NCBI RefSeq assembly: GCF_964340395.1
Contig: NC_135549.1
Span: 26,840,095-26,904,094 of the forward strand
Source: Glandiceps talaboti
Lineage: Eukaryota; Hemichordata; Enteropneusta; Spengelidae
DNA length: 64,000 nt
Reading direction: 5' to 3'
In this document: in pieces, positions 1 through 12,119 of the stretch
Position numbering within the stretch: the first letter of the stretch is position 1
Layout: each line of letters begins with the position of its first letter
The notes under the pieces: generated by a model
What the model was told of the DNA's origin: nothing
The model's database searches: none
The model's input: only the letters and a program-made list of their open reading frames with translations
Position numbers and translations under genes: made by a program

Positions 1-1320
1 GTTTTCAGGGGAAGGTGGCCCTAGATCTGAAGTGGCATGAGCGACGAGAGAAGTTTTTCAAGGAAGAAAAACAGGCTGAAACACATAGTCTAATTTACAG
101 ACCCTTTCTGATACCAACACTTCATGAAAAGTATACCCTTTCTGATACCAATCAGCATAAAAAACGACCCCTTTCGCGCGGACCCTCCCCGTATAGCCGT
201 CAATGGGAGTTGCCCGCCCCGAGACCTCACATTTACTCATCTTGGCATTACATCAGTGTAGCATTGATATTATAACTCACTCTTAGTGTAAAGCTAGCAA
301 ATTCAGTATGGATTAGTTAATCATACTTCTCTTGATGTATTGTTCACGACCTTTGATCATTTCAATGTTAAGCAAATCGGCATTAGCTTGTTGATATCAA
401 GTCAACCACAGTTTAGTTATAAAATTTTCAAAGTTCAGCGACGTTGATGGCTAAAATGGGTCAACGACTTTTGGCGCAATTTTTGTGCTCTAAATTCCTT
501 GAAATTGAGAAGGGCCGCCCAGCCGTCTAAACATGTTTGTTCCAATTACAGTTTGCGTGGTCGTTCATGCCAGTATGGGGTAATCATACAATAATGCAGC
601 TTAAGTTAAGGTGTCTTTTTATGTGTAGTCGCGCCAATTTCAACGTATTATCGGAACGATAGAACGCTCATGATCTTCGAGAGAATCACAGAGGTATTCC
701 ATCCCAGTAACTGGTTTGGTAGATATAGCTAAGATGGCACTGTCAATGCTGTCGTGTGCCGAATGCCGTATGAAGACATAGAGGAACGTTACGAGAGACA
801 CGTAGGTAAGTTGACAAAATTCTTTTCGTGAATTGACAAAATATTTTGTACCATTGTCATTATATGTATTCCATAACAGCAGACTGACTGAAAATGCTTG
901 AAATGGTTAATTACACAGAAGTGAAGTTCATACATTGCGTCTCCGTTTTCACGACACTTTTTACGCACATTTCCATGATTGGATTTTATCTAAATCATGT
1001 AACATTGACTGAGAAAAATGAAGAACGTATACAATAGAAGTGAGTGACGTGTAACAAAAGTACAGCATACTTTGCTCTTTCGTGACCTTACTCCTGATAG
1101 TGCATATGCATGTCTTCTGAATATTCATTAACTGATGTATTAAAGCAAAAACTTGGGAAAAGGCGGGAATACAACATATGTGTATCTGATGTTGTAATCA
1201 ATCCCGTTAGTAAACTGGCACACTTTATTAATCTAGTGATCTCGTATAACATAGACATGTATGGAATTTGGTGAACATACGCTTTCACTATATTTTAGTT
1301 CAATCATCAACCAAGTAGTT
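1..1320. other. Intergenic, no supported gene
   Basis: The only ORFs here are 60-86 codons long and overlap each other on both strands (15-275 and 58-240). They match no family I recognise. A possible splice donor (GTAAGT after a short open stretch) lies near 806, but there is no convincing exon upstream of it. Confidence 0.5.
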
Positions 1321-1323
1321 AAT

Positions 1324-1329
1324 TACTTG

Positions 1330-1363
<34 letters not shown>

Positions 1364-1880
1364 TACATACTTATTTGATTAATTAATTAATTAATTAATT
1401 AATTAATTAACCAATTAATTAATTAACCAATTAATCAATCAATTGTAAAGTCTTTTAAGATGGATGTGTATATATCTGTACGAGTAGGTTGATAGAACTA
1501 CTAGATGTAGACACAGGAGACAGTGTTTGCTATTTGGAGGTTGTTAAAAGGATCAGTTACACTGTGATGAGGAGGTGGTATATGTGGATGTTTAAGTCAT
1601 TAGGACCACTTGGCAGTTGAATGTGTATTTTGTGGATACTGCATCGATCAGTCAGTCAATTAATCAATCAATCAATTAGATCAATCAATAGACCAATCTG
1701 TGGATCGATGATTTAATAAACTTAACGAATATTTAAAAAAGTTATCTTAGTTATCTTATAACTTGAAGTCTCAAATTACGAATGTATGAAGGCTTTGGTT
1801 TCAATTAATTAATTAATCAATCAATCAATCAATTAATTAATTAATTAATTAATTAATTAATTAATTAATTAATTAATTAA
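1324..1880. repeat. TTAC and AATT tetranucleotide tracts
   Basis: (TTAC)n lies at about 1324-1371. (AATT)n with ATCA variants lies at 1377-1443 and again at 1803-1880. The 350 bp between them is AT-rich with scattered ATCA repeats. This is simple-sequence DNA with no coding signal. Confidence 0.9.
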
Positions 1881-1889
1881 ATAATTTGT

Positions 1890-3679
1890 TTATTTATTTA
1901 TACATATATTTTTATAATTCTATTATTTATTTGAGATGTCGTACAATATTTACGAACACTATAAAAACAAAGAACAAATTCACAAAGTTCCGTAACATTT
2001 ACAAATCAACTATTTATTTTAGTACATTTTCTCTAAAATTACTAAGACCGGTAAATATGCTGGTATTTTGCAAGATATTGATAAAATTGAATGTCCTAGG
2101 TAAAAACGAGTTTTTCCTTTTGTGTGCAATTAAAACGGGTCACTTCAAAAGTGTAGTGTTAATGGTGCTTCCTAGATCCTGGAGGGAAAATGAAACTGAA
2201 ACCTGGGAACAATGTACATTGGGTTAATTAAAAGATCCGTTTCCCTCGAGATTGAAGGCTTTAAAATACTGATAAAAGATTACTGTAATCTTACTTTACT
2301 TCATGTTTATATATATTGTATAAATGTGTTGATTCTTGAACAGGCAATTAACACATACACGGCTATTACATATAGTAATTAGTGTGTTATATATACTATC
2401 TGTAGGCTCCATAATGATGGACGTTGTTGAAAACACTCAGAAGAGAATTTATCGTCAGCAAATTATACAGATTGAACCTGCTGAATAAGAAGATAGAAGA
2501 TTCGACCCTAAAAAAATATTGAGAGGAGTTTCGGTACGTCACAGTTATTTACCTTTTTACACCTCTCATCATACAAATTTAAAACAAAGCATCAGTATTC
2601 ATCGAGTCACAGTTTGTAATCATTCTTTCAAGAAAAAAAGAAACGTTTACAAAAATAGCGCGCGTTTTACATGTATTCATTTACTTTGACTGAAAATGCC
2701 ATGTGTTGACGTGATACTGACTGTGTTGACCTTCATCAGTACTGGTGCGATACAGTTACATCGGATCGGATGACACTGCATGCACTCAGGACTAAATATA
2801 GTCACTCCTATTCAATCGACCATGAACATATACAAATAGTTTACATTGTAAGTACGTTCAGTGTGTTTCACAGACATTAGTAGGACTTTTCTATATTACT
2901 TTGTTTCGGATAGATACAGTATATTACCAAATAATATGGGTACATTTCTCGCGTAATTGTTGCTGGAAATGTAATTCATAATTACTAAAAATCATCACTT
3001 AGATAAGTAAGTAAAAGTTGTATTTGTGTAACTTGTTATTGTTTTCCTAATACTAAATATAATTAAACTATGGCATCTTTTACTTCGCAGAAACTACAGA
3101 GACGGTTGACAGTTAATCGGCCAAGAAGAAAATAATATTTTATAAGACAGTGCTATATATGAGTTCTGATGACGACGAATCGGAATGGGAAATTTGGAAG
3201 TAACACAAGATGAACTAGATGACATTGTGTAGCAAACGAACAATCAGTGAATTGCATGTTAAGGGAGAGTTCATTTTTACGGCTGGGGATGTGCCGGGAA
3301 TTGTTTGTGTTGTACTGAAACAGACTTTTCCCCTTGTGAGCCCTTCCGAAAGAAGCCCCACCCCTAAATGAAAACAATTACTATTTAAAAAAAAAAAACA
3401 CGTTAAAAGCAATCTCCAAGTGTATGTCATGGGGTGTTTATAATTACCGAAGGCGATGGTGTTGAACAGCCAAAGAATACTGGAATATGGTCTTCAACAC
3501 CTCAATTATTTAGTAATTCAAAAATTATTCTACAGCACAATGTTATTGTCCCAATTTTAACGATATTGTATACATTGTAGATTTGCTGACATAATGATGT
3601 ACATGACAAATTCTAGCCAAACGTTTTTACTTGAGTTTATTGGGCACTATCCAGTTTTCAATTTATTACACATGCGCGT

Positions 3680-3716
<37 letters not shown>

Positions 3717-5255
3717 GATAAACTATTAATGGAAGGTTATAACCTGCCTCATAATTGTACATAAGTAAATGCACCTTACATAATTGCGGCAAAGCTGAAA
3801 CATTTTTTTTCTTCAAATTTACAAGGTTAATAACTGCTCCTGGGGCTTAGTTTGATTCGGAGAGGCAAAACTCAATATCGGAATAAGTCAAACCGTCCCA
3901 CCGATCTGCTTTGTGAAAGTGATGACTTAGCCCCCCCCCCTCCCCCTCCGGCCGTAAAACTGAATTTGCCCTAAAATGCTTTGAGCAAATTTAGGTAAAG
4001 TTTGAGCGAAGGGAGGGTGTTTTAAAGTGGCACAAACTGAGTTTGTAAGCATATTACTCAAGTGAAAATACTTTAACAAACCACATTCCAGTGCATTGTT
4101 AATATTAATGCATGTCGTTTCCCATGACATTACGATTGTCTTCTGGCATCGTTAGAACAGTTGATTACATAGTACTGATTTCCTGAACATGTTTTTATAT
4201 CATTACGTATTATAAATGAAATCATCGGATATTTTTTTTAATTATATCATGACAACCATGTTTGAGTTCAGTCAATCACAAGTGGTGGTGGTGGTTAAGT
4301 GTGCTTCAGTAAGTACAATACTGCAAAAATTACACCGAAGTACTTATAAACTAAGCTTGTGCCCTTCAAGTCTAAGGCGAAAACTATTAGTGTTTCCAAT
4401 ATTTTGTCTTCACTCTCTTCAGGTTATATTGTTAAATTTATTGTATTGAATTACGTGTAAATGTTTCACTAATTTTCCATAATGTGCATATAGAGATATG
4501 GCAATAATGTAAATATCTGACCAAACTGCCAGTGTGTATGTAGTTCTACAAGAGTTTACATATATCATATGTTGTGCTAGACAACCACGGTGCATTTCAC
4601 CAAGTTTGCACATTGAGCCAATTTACTAGCTGTAATTCTGGGCATGTCAGTGCCTTTAACTTTGATATTGTTAGTATTGGTATTTTATGTCAGTAACTAA
4701 AGAGAAGGAAGGGCTTGTTAATTATTTGTCGATTTTCGAAGAACTTTTGTATTGTTTTTCTGAAGAAAAAAACTTAAACTAGAAATGAAAGCGATCGCTT
4801 ATTAGCGGAGACGATATATTACGGCCGCTAAGAGTTCACTATAGTTAAATGAACTCAATTCTTCAGTATGAAGTTGATCGAGGTCAGTGTCAATGCAACC
4901 GAAACATTAATACTATCAAATTATGATAGTTTCAGAATAGCATAGTTCACTCTCATTATCATTTATCATATTATTCTGATTCTTTTGTTTTACCGGCTAT
5001 TGCTTATGTCTCCTTTGATCATCAAAAGAGGGCGTACAACTATTTGTGAGGAATTAATAACTTGACGAAAAGGAAGTGATTTAAGAGATTGTCGTAGAGG
5101 TCGCTGCATTGATGAGCAACTATTTCTTGAATGGGAATTTATGAGTATACACTTGATGTCACAATACAGTATTCGTGTGAATAGATTAGCAAACACAATA
5201 GATCAGTTATTCAGAGAAAGGTAGGACCTAGCCGACCCATTCCAATATTCCAATA
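1890..5255. other. Non-coding AT-rich stretch
   Basis: I see no supported gene. A (GT)n tract lies at about 3681-3713 and a poly-C run at about 3931. Open frames stay below about 115 codons and lack recognisable motifs. Confidence 0.5.

Positions 5256-5257
<2 letters not shown>

Positions 5258-5344
<87 letters not shown>
5258..5344. repeat. (TA)n microsatellite
   Basis: About 43 uninterrupted TA dinucleotides. Confidence 0.95.
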
Positions 5345-5347
<3 letters not shown>

Positions 5348-5499
5348 ACCTACATATAAATAGCAAGTGACAACTAGATATAGATAATTGTTTCACATAT
5401 TTCTTTTCTTCTCTGTTTTGTAATGGTTTAGATAATCACCTCTGGAGTACACTCCTTTAATAAATTATTCTTATTATTAATTAATAACGTGTTTGTGTA

Positions 5500-5900
5500 A
5501 TCATTTATGCAAATGTATGCATCGGGTATGAAAGATATTCGTGAGTATTCATATGGGTATGCCTATAGTATTCTCATCAGTTTACGTTAATAATACGTTT
5601 ACATATCCCTGAATATGCCCTGATTATGGTTAAAATACGCCCATATTCCTATCATAAGGCATGTATTCACATCCTATTCATAGGCGTATGCTAAGATATT
5701 CATGGTGAGAATATGATGTGAATATTATGTGTAAAAGTGGTTCATCTTCTCATCGTTTTTCATGCTATTCTTATGAACATACGTCGACTCCAAATTCTTA
5801 GAATACGTGTGCATATGTCTGAATAGTAGGATATGCCACTAGATATTTACTACAAATGCAAACGTTTTCGTATGCGAATATGTAGCATTTGGTGTAGTGT
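5500..5900. repeat. Degenerate TATTCATATG-like motif cluster
   Basis: Many near-copies of a short word combining TATTCATA, CATATG and GGTATGC appear on both strands. The spacing is irregular, so this is not a clean tandem array. It may be a decayed satellite. No coding potential is seen. Confidence 0.4.
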
Positions 5901-6044
5901 ACCCTGTTAAGACACAAGATCAACTTGATTTTTCACTAAAATAGAATGGATAGTAGGTGATATAAAATCATAATTTACATGACTTTCCAGGACCCATACA
6001 GGTAGTTTGTGATACTGGCATCATGTGCTGGAGTTGTGTTCCCC

Positions 6045-6445
6045 TGTAAATATCTATGTAGATGTGAAGGCTCACAACAAAACATACAACTATAACGTTC
6101 CCGTGTAAATATCTATGTAGATGTGAAGGCTCAGAACAAAACATACAACTATAACATTCCCCTGTAAATATCTATGTAGATGTGAAGGCTCACAACAAAA
6201 CATACAACTATAACGTTCCCGTGTAAATATCTATGTAGATGTGAAGGCTCAGAACAAAACATACAACTATAACATTCCCCTGTAAATATCTATGTAGATG
6301 TGAAGGCTCACAACAAAACATACAACTATAACATTCCCCTGTAAATATCTATGTAGATGTGAAGGTTCACAACAAAACATACAACTATAACATTCCCCTG
6401 TAAATATCTATGTAGATGTGAAGGCTCACAACAAAACATAACTGT
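6045..6445 (+). repeat. 59-bp minisatellite, seven copies
   Basis: The word TGTAAATATCTATGTAG recurs at 6045, 6104, 6163, 6222, 6281, 6340 and 6399, an exact 59-bp period. The first units alternate two variants (CACAAC/ACGTTCCCG and CAGAAC/ACATTCCCC), which gives a 118-bp higher-order period. The later units are homogeneous. Confidence 0.95.
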
Positions 6446-6524
6446 AACTATCAGATGATTGTCACCATTGTGTGTGTGTGTATGCATTTATGTGTCACAT
6501 AGTCACAAGTTGCTTTTGTACAAG

Positions 6525-7104
6525 TGTCACAGATGACATATTTATATTTTCAGTAAACTTAATATTTTAACAACATCGCATGGCCTAGTTTGACTGAAAG
6601 GTCAAAAGACTGTCTCAAGGATATCGGATTTAGACCACACAGGATTCCAAGCATACTCGAATACATGAGACGACAGTCTGCATTTCATAAATATCTAGGA
6701 TTCATAGTGATCATTCATCAATGTTTTAAAATTACTTTTAGGGCATCATAACGCCCATGAAAACTCTATATGGAGTGCATTAATTATTTGGCCATTGGCC
6801 ATTCGTTATGTATATTTAGACTTTAAGGACGTCACAATAAAGCACACTGAGACAGGCACTTCAGCTCAGATTTGGCAAGAGGACTTGGCTTCGCGGGAAG
6901 TCAATGAACGAGGCACTATGCTGGGTGTTTGCCTTGTTTTCCAGTGTAGATCTTTAAACACTGTGTGTAGTCTGAGCTAATTCCCTTTAAAGTTCAAGTG
7001 TGATCCTGGTACGTACATACAGAAGTTGAGTCAGATATGAGATATGAGAGTGATTCGGGCGTTATTACTTGGTCTATCAGCTGTGTGCGAAGATCAGTAG
7101 TAAT
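6525..7104 (+). repeat. 5' LTR
   Basis: Matches 9541-10120 at a constant offset of 3016 bp. It contains a 61-codon open frame (6795-6980) repeated exactly in the 3' LTR. That frame is a consequence of LTR identity, not evidence of a gene. Confidence 0.9.
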
Positions 7105-9540
7105 ATTGGTGGCGATCCGGGGCTTGAACAACAGAAAGTAATATTGATGGAGATCCAGGGCTTGAACAACCATTTGTGTGTATAATGAACCAAGTTTGAA
7201 CCTTACGAAGACTTACCGACAACCTTTAAGAAGAAAAGCACAACCCCACTGGTTGAGTAAAACAAATTAACACTGTAACGAAGAAACAATGATGCATGAG
7301 AAGAAAAAGTTTGTACAAAAAGGGATGCGGAGAAGATTCAAGAACTTTTCGAAAGGAAACTTTAACGATTATGTTCCAATGGTGGGAATCCTACTCGAAC
7401 TAGAACTGATAACATCGCAGTAACGGAATATAACATTGCAGAAGGAGAGAATGTGTCTGAAAACGTGGAATTGTGAATAAACAAACAGCGATAGAGACTT
7501 TGACAAATGTTGCAGTAGTGAAATCTTCAACGGGGACCGAACAGCTGACAGGCGATTGGAGATATCGCGTATCGGACGCTGATGCAGACCGAAGCAGTTC
7601 GCATGTGAACTACATGTTTAAGACTTTTGAAGGACAAACAACTCATTAATCATACGGTAGTAGAGATTTGCTAAAGATTGGCATTATTTTTATTCCTCGA
7701 ATTCATTTCTATTCAAGATCAGCAATTTTTACTGTGTGTACAGAGAAATGTGTAAGAAATAATAATTGTATGCTCGATTTAGTTTGACGACAAACAATTT
7801 TTGAAATCTATTTCTTTTATCAGAACCATTTCAGTGATGCTGTTTTACACCTCAATGGTCGCGTACAAGCAGAAAGAATACTAATGATGATTTTTCTAGG
7901 GAGAAAATTTTAGTTTTAATAAGAATATTTATTGGAATATGGAGTATTGGAAACTCCTCGAAGTTTTATTGACTCTGAGTTATTGTGAGCCGAAAACGCT
8001 ACAGAAATGCGTTGCTCACACGTTGAGTCGGACTGTGTGATTTAAGGTTCCTATGGTAAAGGAAGGAACCAAATTGATATAGTATTTTATTGAATCTGCT
8101 GTACAAGATAACTATTTGAATTCGAATTGGGTGTAAAACAGAGATCCGACCGAAATGAGCTGTGTTATTGTCTATACAAATTTCCTTTCAAATTCCGCAA
8201 GAATTTATGAAATTCCTCAGAAAGGACCATTATCACTTGAGCTGTGTGTATAATTTCTAGTGGTATTGATTCAAAGGGTATATTGAATTGCAATGAGACA
8301 ATTGCCAACCTACTTATGGTCAATCAGGTTACTTGTAATGAAAACTAAATTGACTTATTGGATTAATATTAATGGTCTTAATAGTTCTGTACAGGTCGTT
8401 AACATACTGAAGATGTCAAATTTTAAACATGGATGAACAGCTAAGATGCCTGTAATGTTTAAATAATGACGTAGGGTTTCTTACACGACAATGATTGTGT
8501 TGGCGCAACTGACTTCTCTTGATGACTGTAACAGCTGATTAGTTAGTGTAACTTAAGGATAGCTGTAAGACAATACATTTAGGTCAGTGTTCTTGATAGC
8601 TGATATCAGGGTGAAATCACAAGTTACTAGACTTAGATTACTTGAATAACATTGACTGGTTAATTTTGACTTCACTAAACACAGACGACGTCACTGACAC
8701 ATACTTTTATGCTACACCATTTTTCATAATATTGATTTCGTCTGTAGTTAAAGATATTTGGAAAATGATCACGAATATGGCATGCTGACCATTTGTCAGT
8801 GACAATTTTCAATATTGGCGTGATGAAATATTTAAGAGTTAATGTTTATTCATAGCATAGATATTTAATGTCATCATTTGATTTTACGAGACAGATACCT
8901 ACATTCCTTTCAGATAGGAATACTTATGTTATAATTTAGTTATGTACACGATGAATCGGGTATAACTTGGTCAACATTAAAATATTCTCCTATTTATATT
9001 TCTTTATGTTCAACTTTTAAATGCTGCAGATATAAAATTCCTAGCAAAGTTCTTTAGACCTGAGAATTCTATTGATGACTGTACTTGTCTGGTAGTGTTA
9101 ATGAAAATAGAGGGGGCCCGAACAGTACGTTATGGATGGTCATATCTATCAGTATGATTGTGTGAATGATTGAAAAAGACTGGCCAGTCGAACGAATGTT
9201 TGTGATGTGATTGAGAAGTACACAATTCAATAGCCAACTCAGGATATAATTATTCTACGATTCAATTTTCTAATTATCTGTGATGTCTCTCTTTGATGTC
9301 ATTTATTCATTAAAGTACATGTTGACGAAACAAGTATATCTGGTTCGGAATTTGAGATTTTAGCAATCTTAGTTTTCAAGGGTCGTATAAATTTTACATT
9401 TCTAACACTACATACGAAACAGCATTAATTGCTTCTTAATTACTTCTTCTTTTCAATTTTCCTTTATGAAGGGTAAATTAATTTTTTTAGATATTTTAGT
9501 CTGTAACGAGGGCGTTACAAATTTTGGAAAGAGGGGAAAG
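7105..9540 (+). other. Internal region of the LTR element, non-coding
   Basis: Starts with ATTGGTGGCGATCC, the likely primer-binding site. A diverged second copy of that motif (TTGATGGAGATCC) follows about 47 bp later, and both lead into GGCTTGAACAAC. The remaining 2.3 kb has no long ORF. The final bases are the polypurine tract next to the 3' LTR. Confidence 0.75.
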
Positions 9541-10120
9541 TGTCACAGATGACATATTTATATTTTCAGTAAACTTAATATTTTAACAACATCGCATGGC
9601 CTAGTTTGACTGAAAGGTCAAAAGACTGTCTCAAGGATATCGGATTTAGACCACACAGGATTCCAAGCATACTCGAATACATGAGACGACAGTCTGCATT
9701 TCATAAATATCTAGGATTCATAGTGATCATTCATCAATGTTTTAAAATTACTTTTAGGGCATCATAACGCCCATGAAAACTCTATATGGAGTGCATTAAT
9801 TATTTGGCCATTGGCCATTCGTTATGTATATTTAGACTTTAAGGACGTCACAATAAAGCACACTGAGACAGGCACTTCAGCTCAGATTTGGCAAGAGGAC
9901 TTGGCTTCGCGGGAAGTCAATGAACGAGGCACTATGCTGGGTGTTTGCCTTGTTTTCCAGTGTAGATCTTTAAACACTGTGTGTAGTCTGAGCTAATTCC
10001 CTTTAAAGTTCAAGTGTGATCCTGGTACGTACATACAGAAGTTGAGTCAGATATGAGATATGAGAGTGATTCGGGCGTTATTACTTGGTCTATCAGCTGT
10101 GTGCGAAGATCAGTAGTAAT
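9541..10120 (+). repeat. 3' LTR
   Basis: Direct copy of 6525-7104. It is preceded by the purine run and followed by ACAAG, the right-hand target duplicate. Confidence 0.9.
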
Positions 10121-10268
10121 ACAAGTGTCAAGCCATAAGGAAGAGTTTTACTCTAATATTTATGAAACAAATCTGCCTACATACAACATTTATTTCTGTT
10201 TAGTCTTTCTTTGGTGCACACTCATTATGTGTTTCTCAGTTTTAAGCTAATCTTTCTCTTTATTGCAG

Positions 10269-10475
10269 ATGATGTTAAAGAGACAAAGTGTTTTAAATGG
10301 GGAAGAGGAAAGGATCTTTTGGAAGGGTGTAGTGGCAGACATGATGTCCGATGAAGAGGAGGAGAAAGATGGTGCCATTCCCATATATTCACAAACTTGG
10401 CGGACGGACAAATTTAATGAATTGATTCAGACACTCGATACAAGACTCACATTAAAACCAAAATCCAAATACTGA
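10269..10475 (+). CDS. Probable terminal exon of an unrecognised acidic protein
   Basis: A pyrimidine-rich tract ending TTTATTGCAG precedes an open frame to the TGA at 10473-10475. The peptide has a WKGVVADMMSDEEEEKDG segment and then WRTDKFNELIQTLDTRL. The pattern of an acidic MSDEE block followed by a WR..K.N.LI..LD.R motif resembles C-termini of uncharacterised invertebrate proteins, many of them in repeat-rich regions. I cannot name a family or a function. No matching upstream exon is visible: the preceding 150 bp is intergenic and the LTR element lies directly upstream. The insertion may therefore have separated this exon from its gene, or this may be a transposon-derived remnant. Confidence 0.35.
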   Translation: MMLKRQSVLNGEEERIFWKGVVADMMSDEEEEKDGAIPIYSQTWRTDKFNELIQTLDTRLTLKPKSKY

Positions 10476-10973
10476 AAAGAAGTTGCAAGGGACCATGTCC
10501 AAGGACGTTGGAAGGAACACATCCCCCCCGCCTAGTAGTAGTAGAGGATTAAACAGACATTGTTATAATACTACTAGTAGTAGAATTGAAGGATTGAAGA
10601 GACATTGTGTAGAGCCAAATTTATAACTTTATTTTTTATTCCTAAGCTTAATAACCTTGCTTAAAATGTTCACAAATATGGGTCAGTGATGAAGTTATGA
10701 TTGTGGGTAAGATATTGTACAGTGTGGTTAGGTGGATTTTCTTTCATCGTATGTCTTCCATCTGTCAACTTGTTGTATTTCAATCTTCTTCAAAACATAG
10801 TGTACAGGAAACATTTACAAGACAAAAAACAACAACAAAATCGTGCTGGGATAACACAGAAAAGTTAAAAACTTATTTCCACTGTGGTCCCACATAAAAA
10901 ACAATCAGTAAAACACAAAGTCATCCATTACAATACGGTCCATTAAATCATAAAAATATCCCTTTAACCATTT

Positions 10974-11620
10974 TTAAAAAAGAGCATTTGAAGTTATGCT
11001 CTGAATAGTATTTGGCACTCTGTTCCATTCAACACTTGCACTGTAAGCAAAACTATTCTGATAAAACCTAGCCCTGCCTGGTATAAAAATAGAATAGGGA
11101 CCGGTTCTATGAACATGATTATTATAAACAAATGGATCAGATAAATACTTCGGGGCCAGTACTGTTCTAACTCTATGTACATGGTTGAGTTTAATATATG
11201 AAAGCCTGTGGCTGACGGGTAGCCATGCCCATCCCAATTTTTTGTAATGGACCGGTTCAATGAGTCCATGGTGGCATATGCAGGACAAACCTTATAACCT
11301 TATTTTGAGAATTTTGAAGTTTTTGTTTGCTTTTCATATTTAATGCACTATACCAATATGAACTGGCATAATCACAATGACATTGAACTAGACAATTGGC
11401 GAGTAGTTGTCCGATAATTGTTAACTAAGAATTTCTTATTGCGATATAAAAACTTCAGACGAGATTGAGATTTTTTAACAACCTTGGCTGCCATAGTTCC
11501 ACCTGACAATGATTGGTCCTTAGTCAGCTCTCCAAGGTATTGTACACGTTTCCTGGCAGCGATGTTGACACCCCCACATGAAACTTGCATCTCCGAGCAT
11601 TGTTTGAGTTTTCGATTAGG
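10974..11620 (-). mobile_element. Non-LTR retrotransposon fragment, RT C-terminal region
   Basis: Minus-strand frames 11372-11590 and 10974-11288 carry blocks typical of the region after the RT catalytic core in CR1/Rex/Jockey-like elements. These include an RVQYLGELTKDQSLSG segment, an SRLKFLYRNKKFL segment, and a terminal block with RARFYQNSFAYSASVEWN. The two blocks lie in different frames with about 80 bp between them, so the copy is broken. The endonuclease and RT palm are absent, which makes it a 5'-truncated dead insertion. Confidence 0.65.
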
Positions 11621-12115
11621 GCCAAATTATGCATCTTTTCTGTAAAGAAATCTTTAATTCTTTAAAAAATACTTGTAATTTTTATCTATTTATTTTTTAT
11701 TATGAAAATGTGAATTTTATTCTTTAATTTTTTGTAGTGGACCGGTTCAATGAGTCCATGGTGGCATATGCAGGACAAACCTTATAACCTTATTTTGAGA
11801 ATTTTGAAGTTTTTGTTTGCTTTTCATATTTAATGCACTATACCAATATGAACTGACATAATCACAATGACATTGAACTAGACAATTGGCGAGTAGTTGT
11901 CTAAGAATTTCTTATTGCGATATAAAAACTTCAGACGAGATTGAGATTTTTTAACAACCTTGGCTGCCATCTCCGAGCATTGTTTGAGTTTTCGATTAGG
12001 GCCAAATTATGCATCTTTTCTGTAAAAAAAATCTTTAATTCTTTAAAAAGTACTTGTAATTTTTATCTATTTATTTTTTATTATGAAAATAAAAACCATG
12101 TGAATTTTATTCTTT
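11240..12115. repeat. Direct duplication of about 470 bp with internal deletions
   Basis: 11250-11727 is repeated at 11738-12115, starting from GTGGACCGGTTCAATGAGTC. The second copy lacks about 90 bp (the stretch at roughly 11495-11585) and a short segment near 11415. The duplicated material includes part of the minus-strand RT fragment. Confidence 0.85.
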
Positions 12116-12119
12116 TGTG

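Larger units (their letters stand above)
6520..10125 (+). mobile_element. Non-autonomous LTR retrotransposon (LARD-like), full length
   Basis: Two 580-bp direct repeats (6525-7104 and 9541-10120) look identical where I compared them and flank 2.44 kb of internal DNA. ACAAG flanks both ends (6520-6524 and 10121-10125), as expected of a 5-bp target-site duplication. The purine run AAAGAGGGGAAAG abuts the 3' repeat and serves as a polypurine tract. A TGG-led primer-binding-site candidate starts at 7107, just inside the 5' repeat. No ORF of 60 codons or more lies wholly in the internal region, so gag and pol are absent and mobilisation would need enzymes from another element. The repeats begin TGTCAC but end AAT rather than CA. 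Near-identical LTRs imply recent insertion. The superfamily cannot be assigned. Confidence 0.88.

Noticed and set aside
734-812. Short open stretch before a GTAAGT donor, as a possible exon
   Set aside because: No convincing acceptor, start context or homologous motif, and one frame stops after 15 codons. Too weak to annotate.
6045-6445. CRISPR-like regular repeats
   Set aside because: The whole 59-bp unit is repeated with no unique spacers, and the DNA is eukaryotic. It is a minisatellite.
6795-6980. 61-codon frame repeated exactly at 9811-9996 as a conserved gene
   Set aside because: Both copies lie inside the two LTRs, so identity follows from LTR structure, not from protein-level selection.
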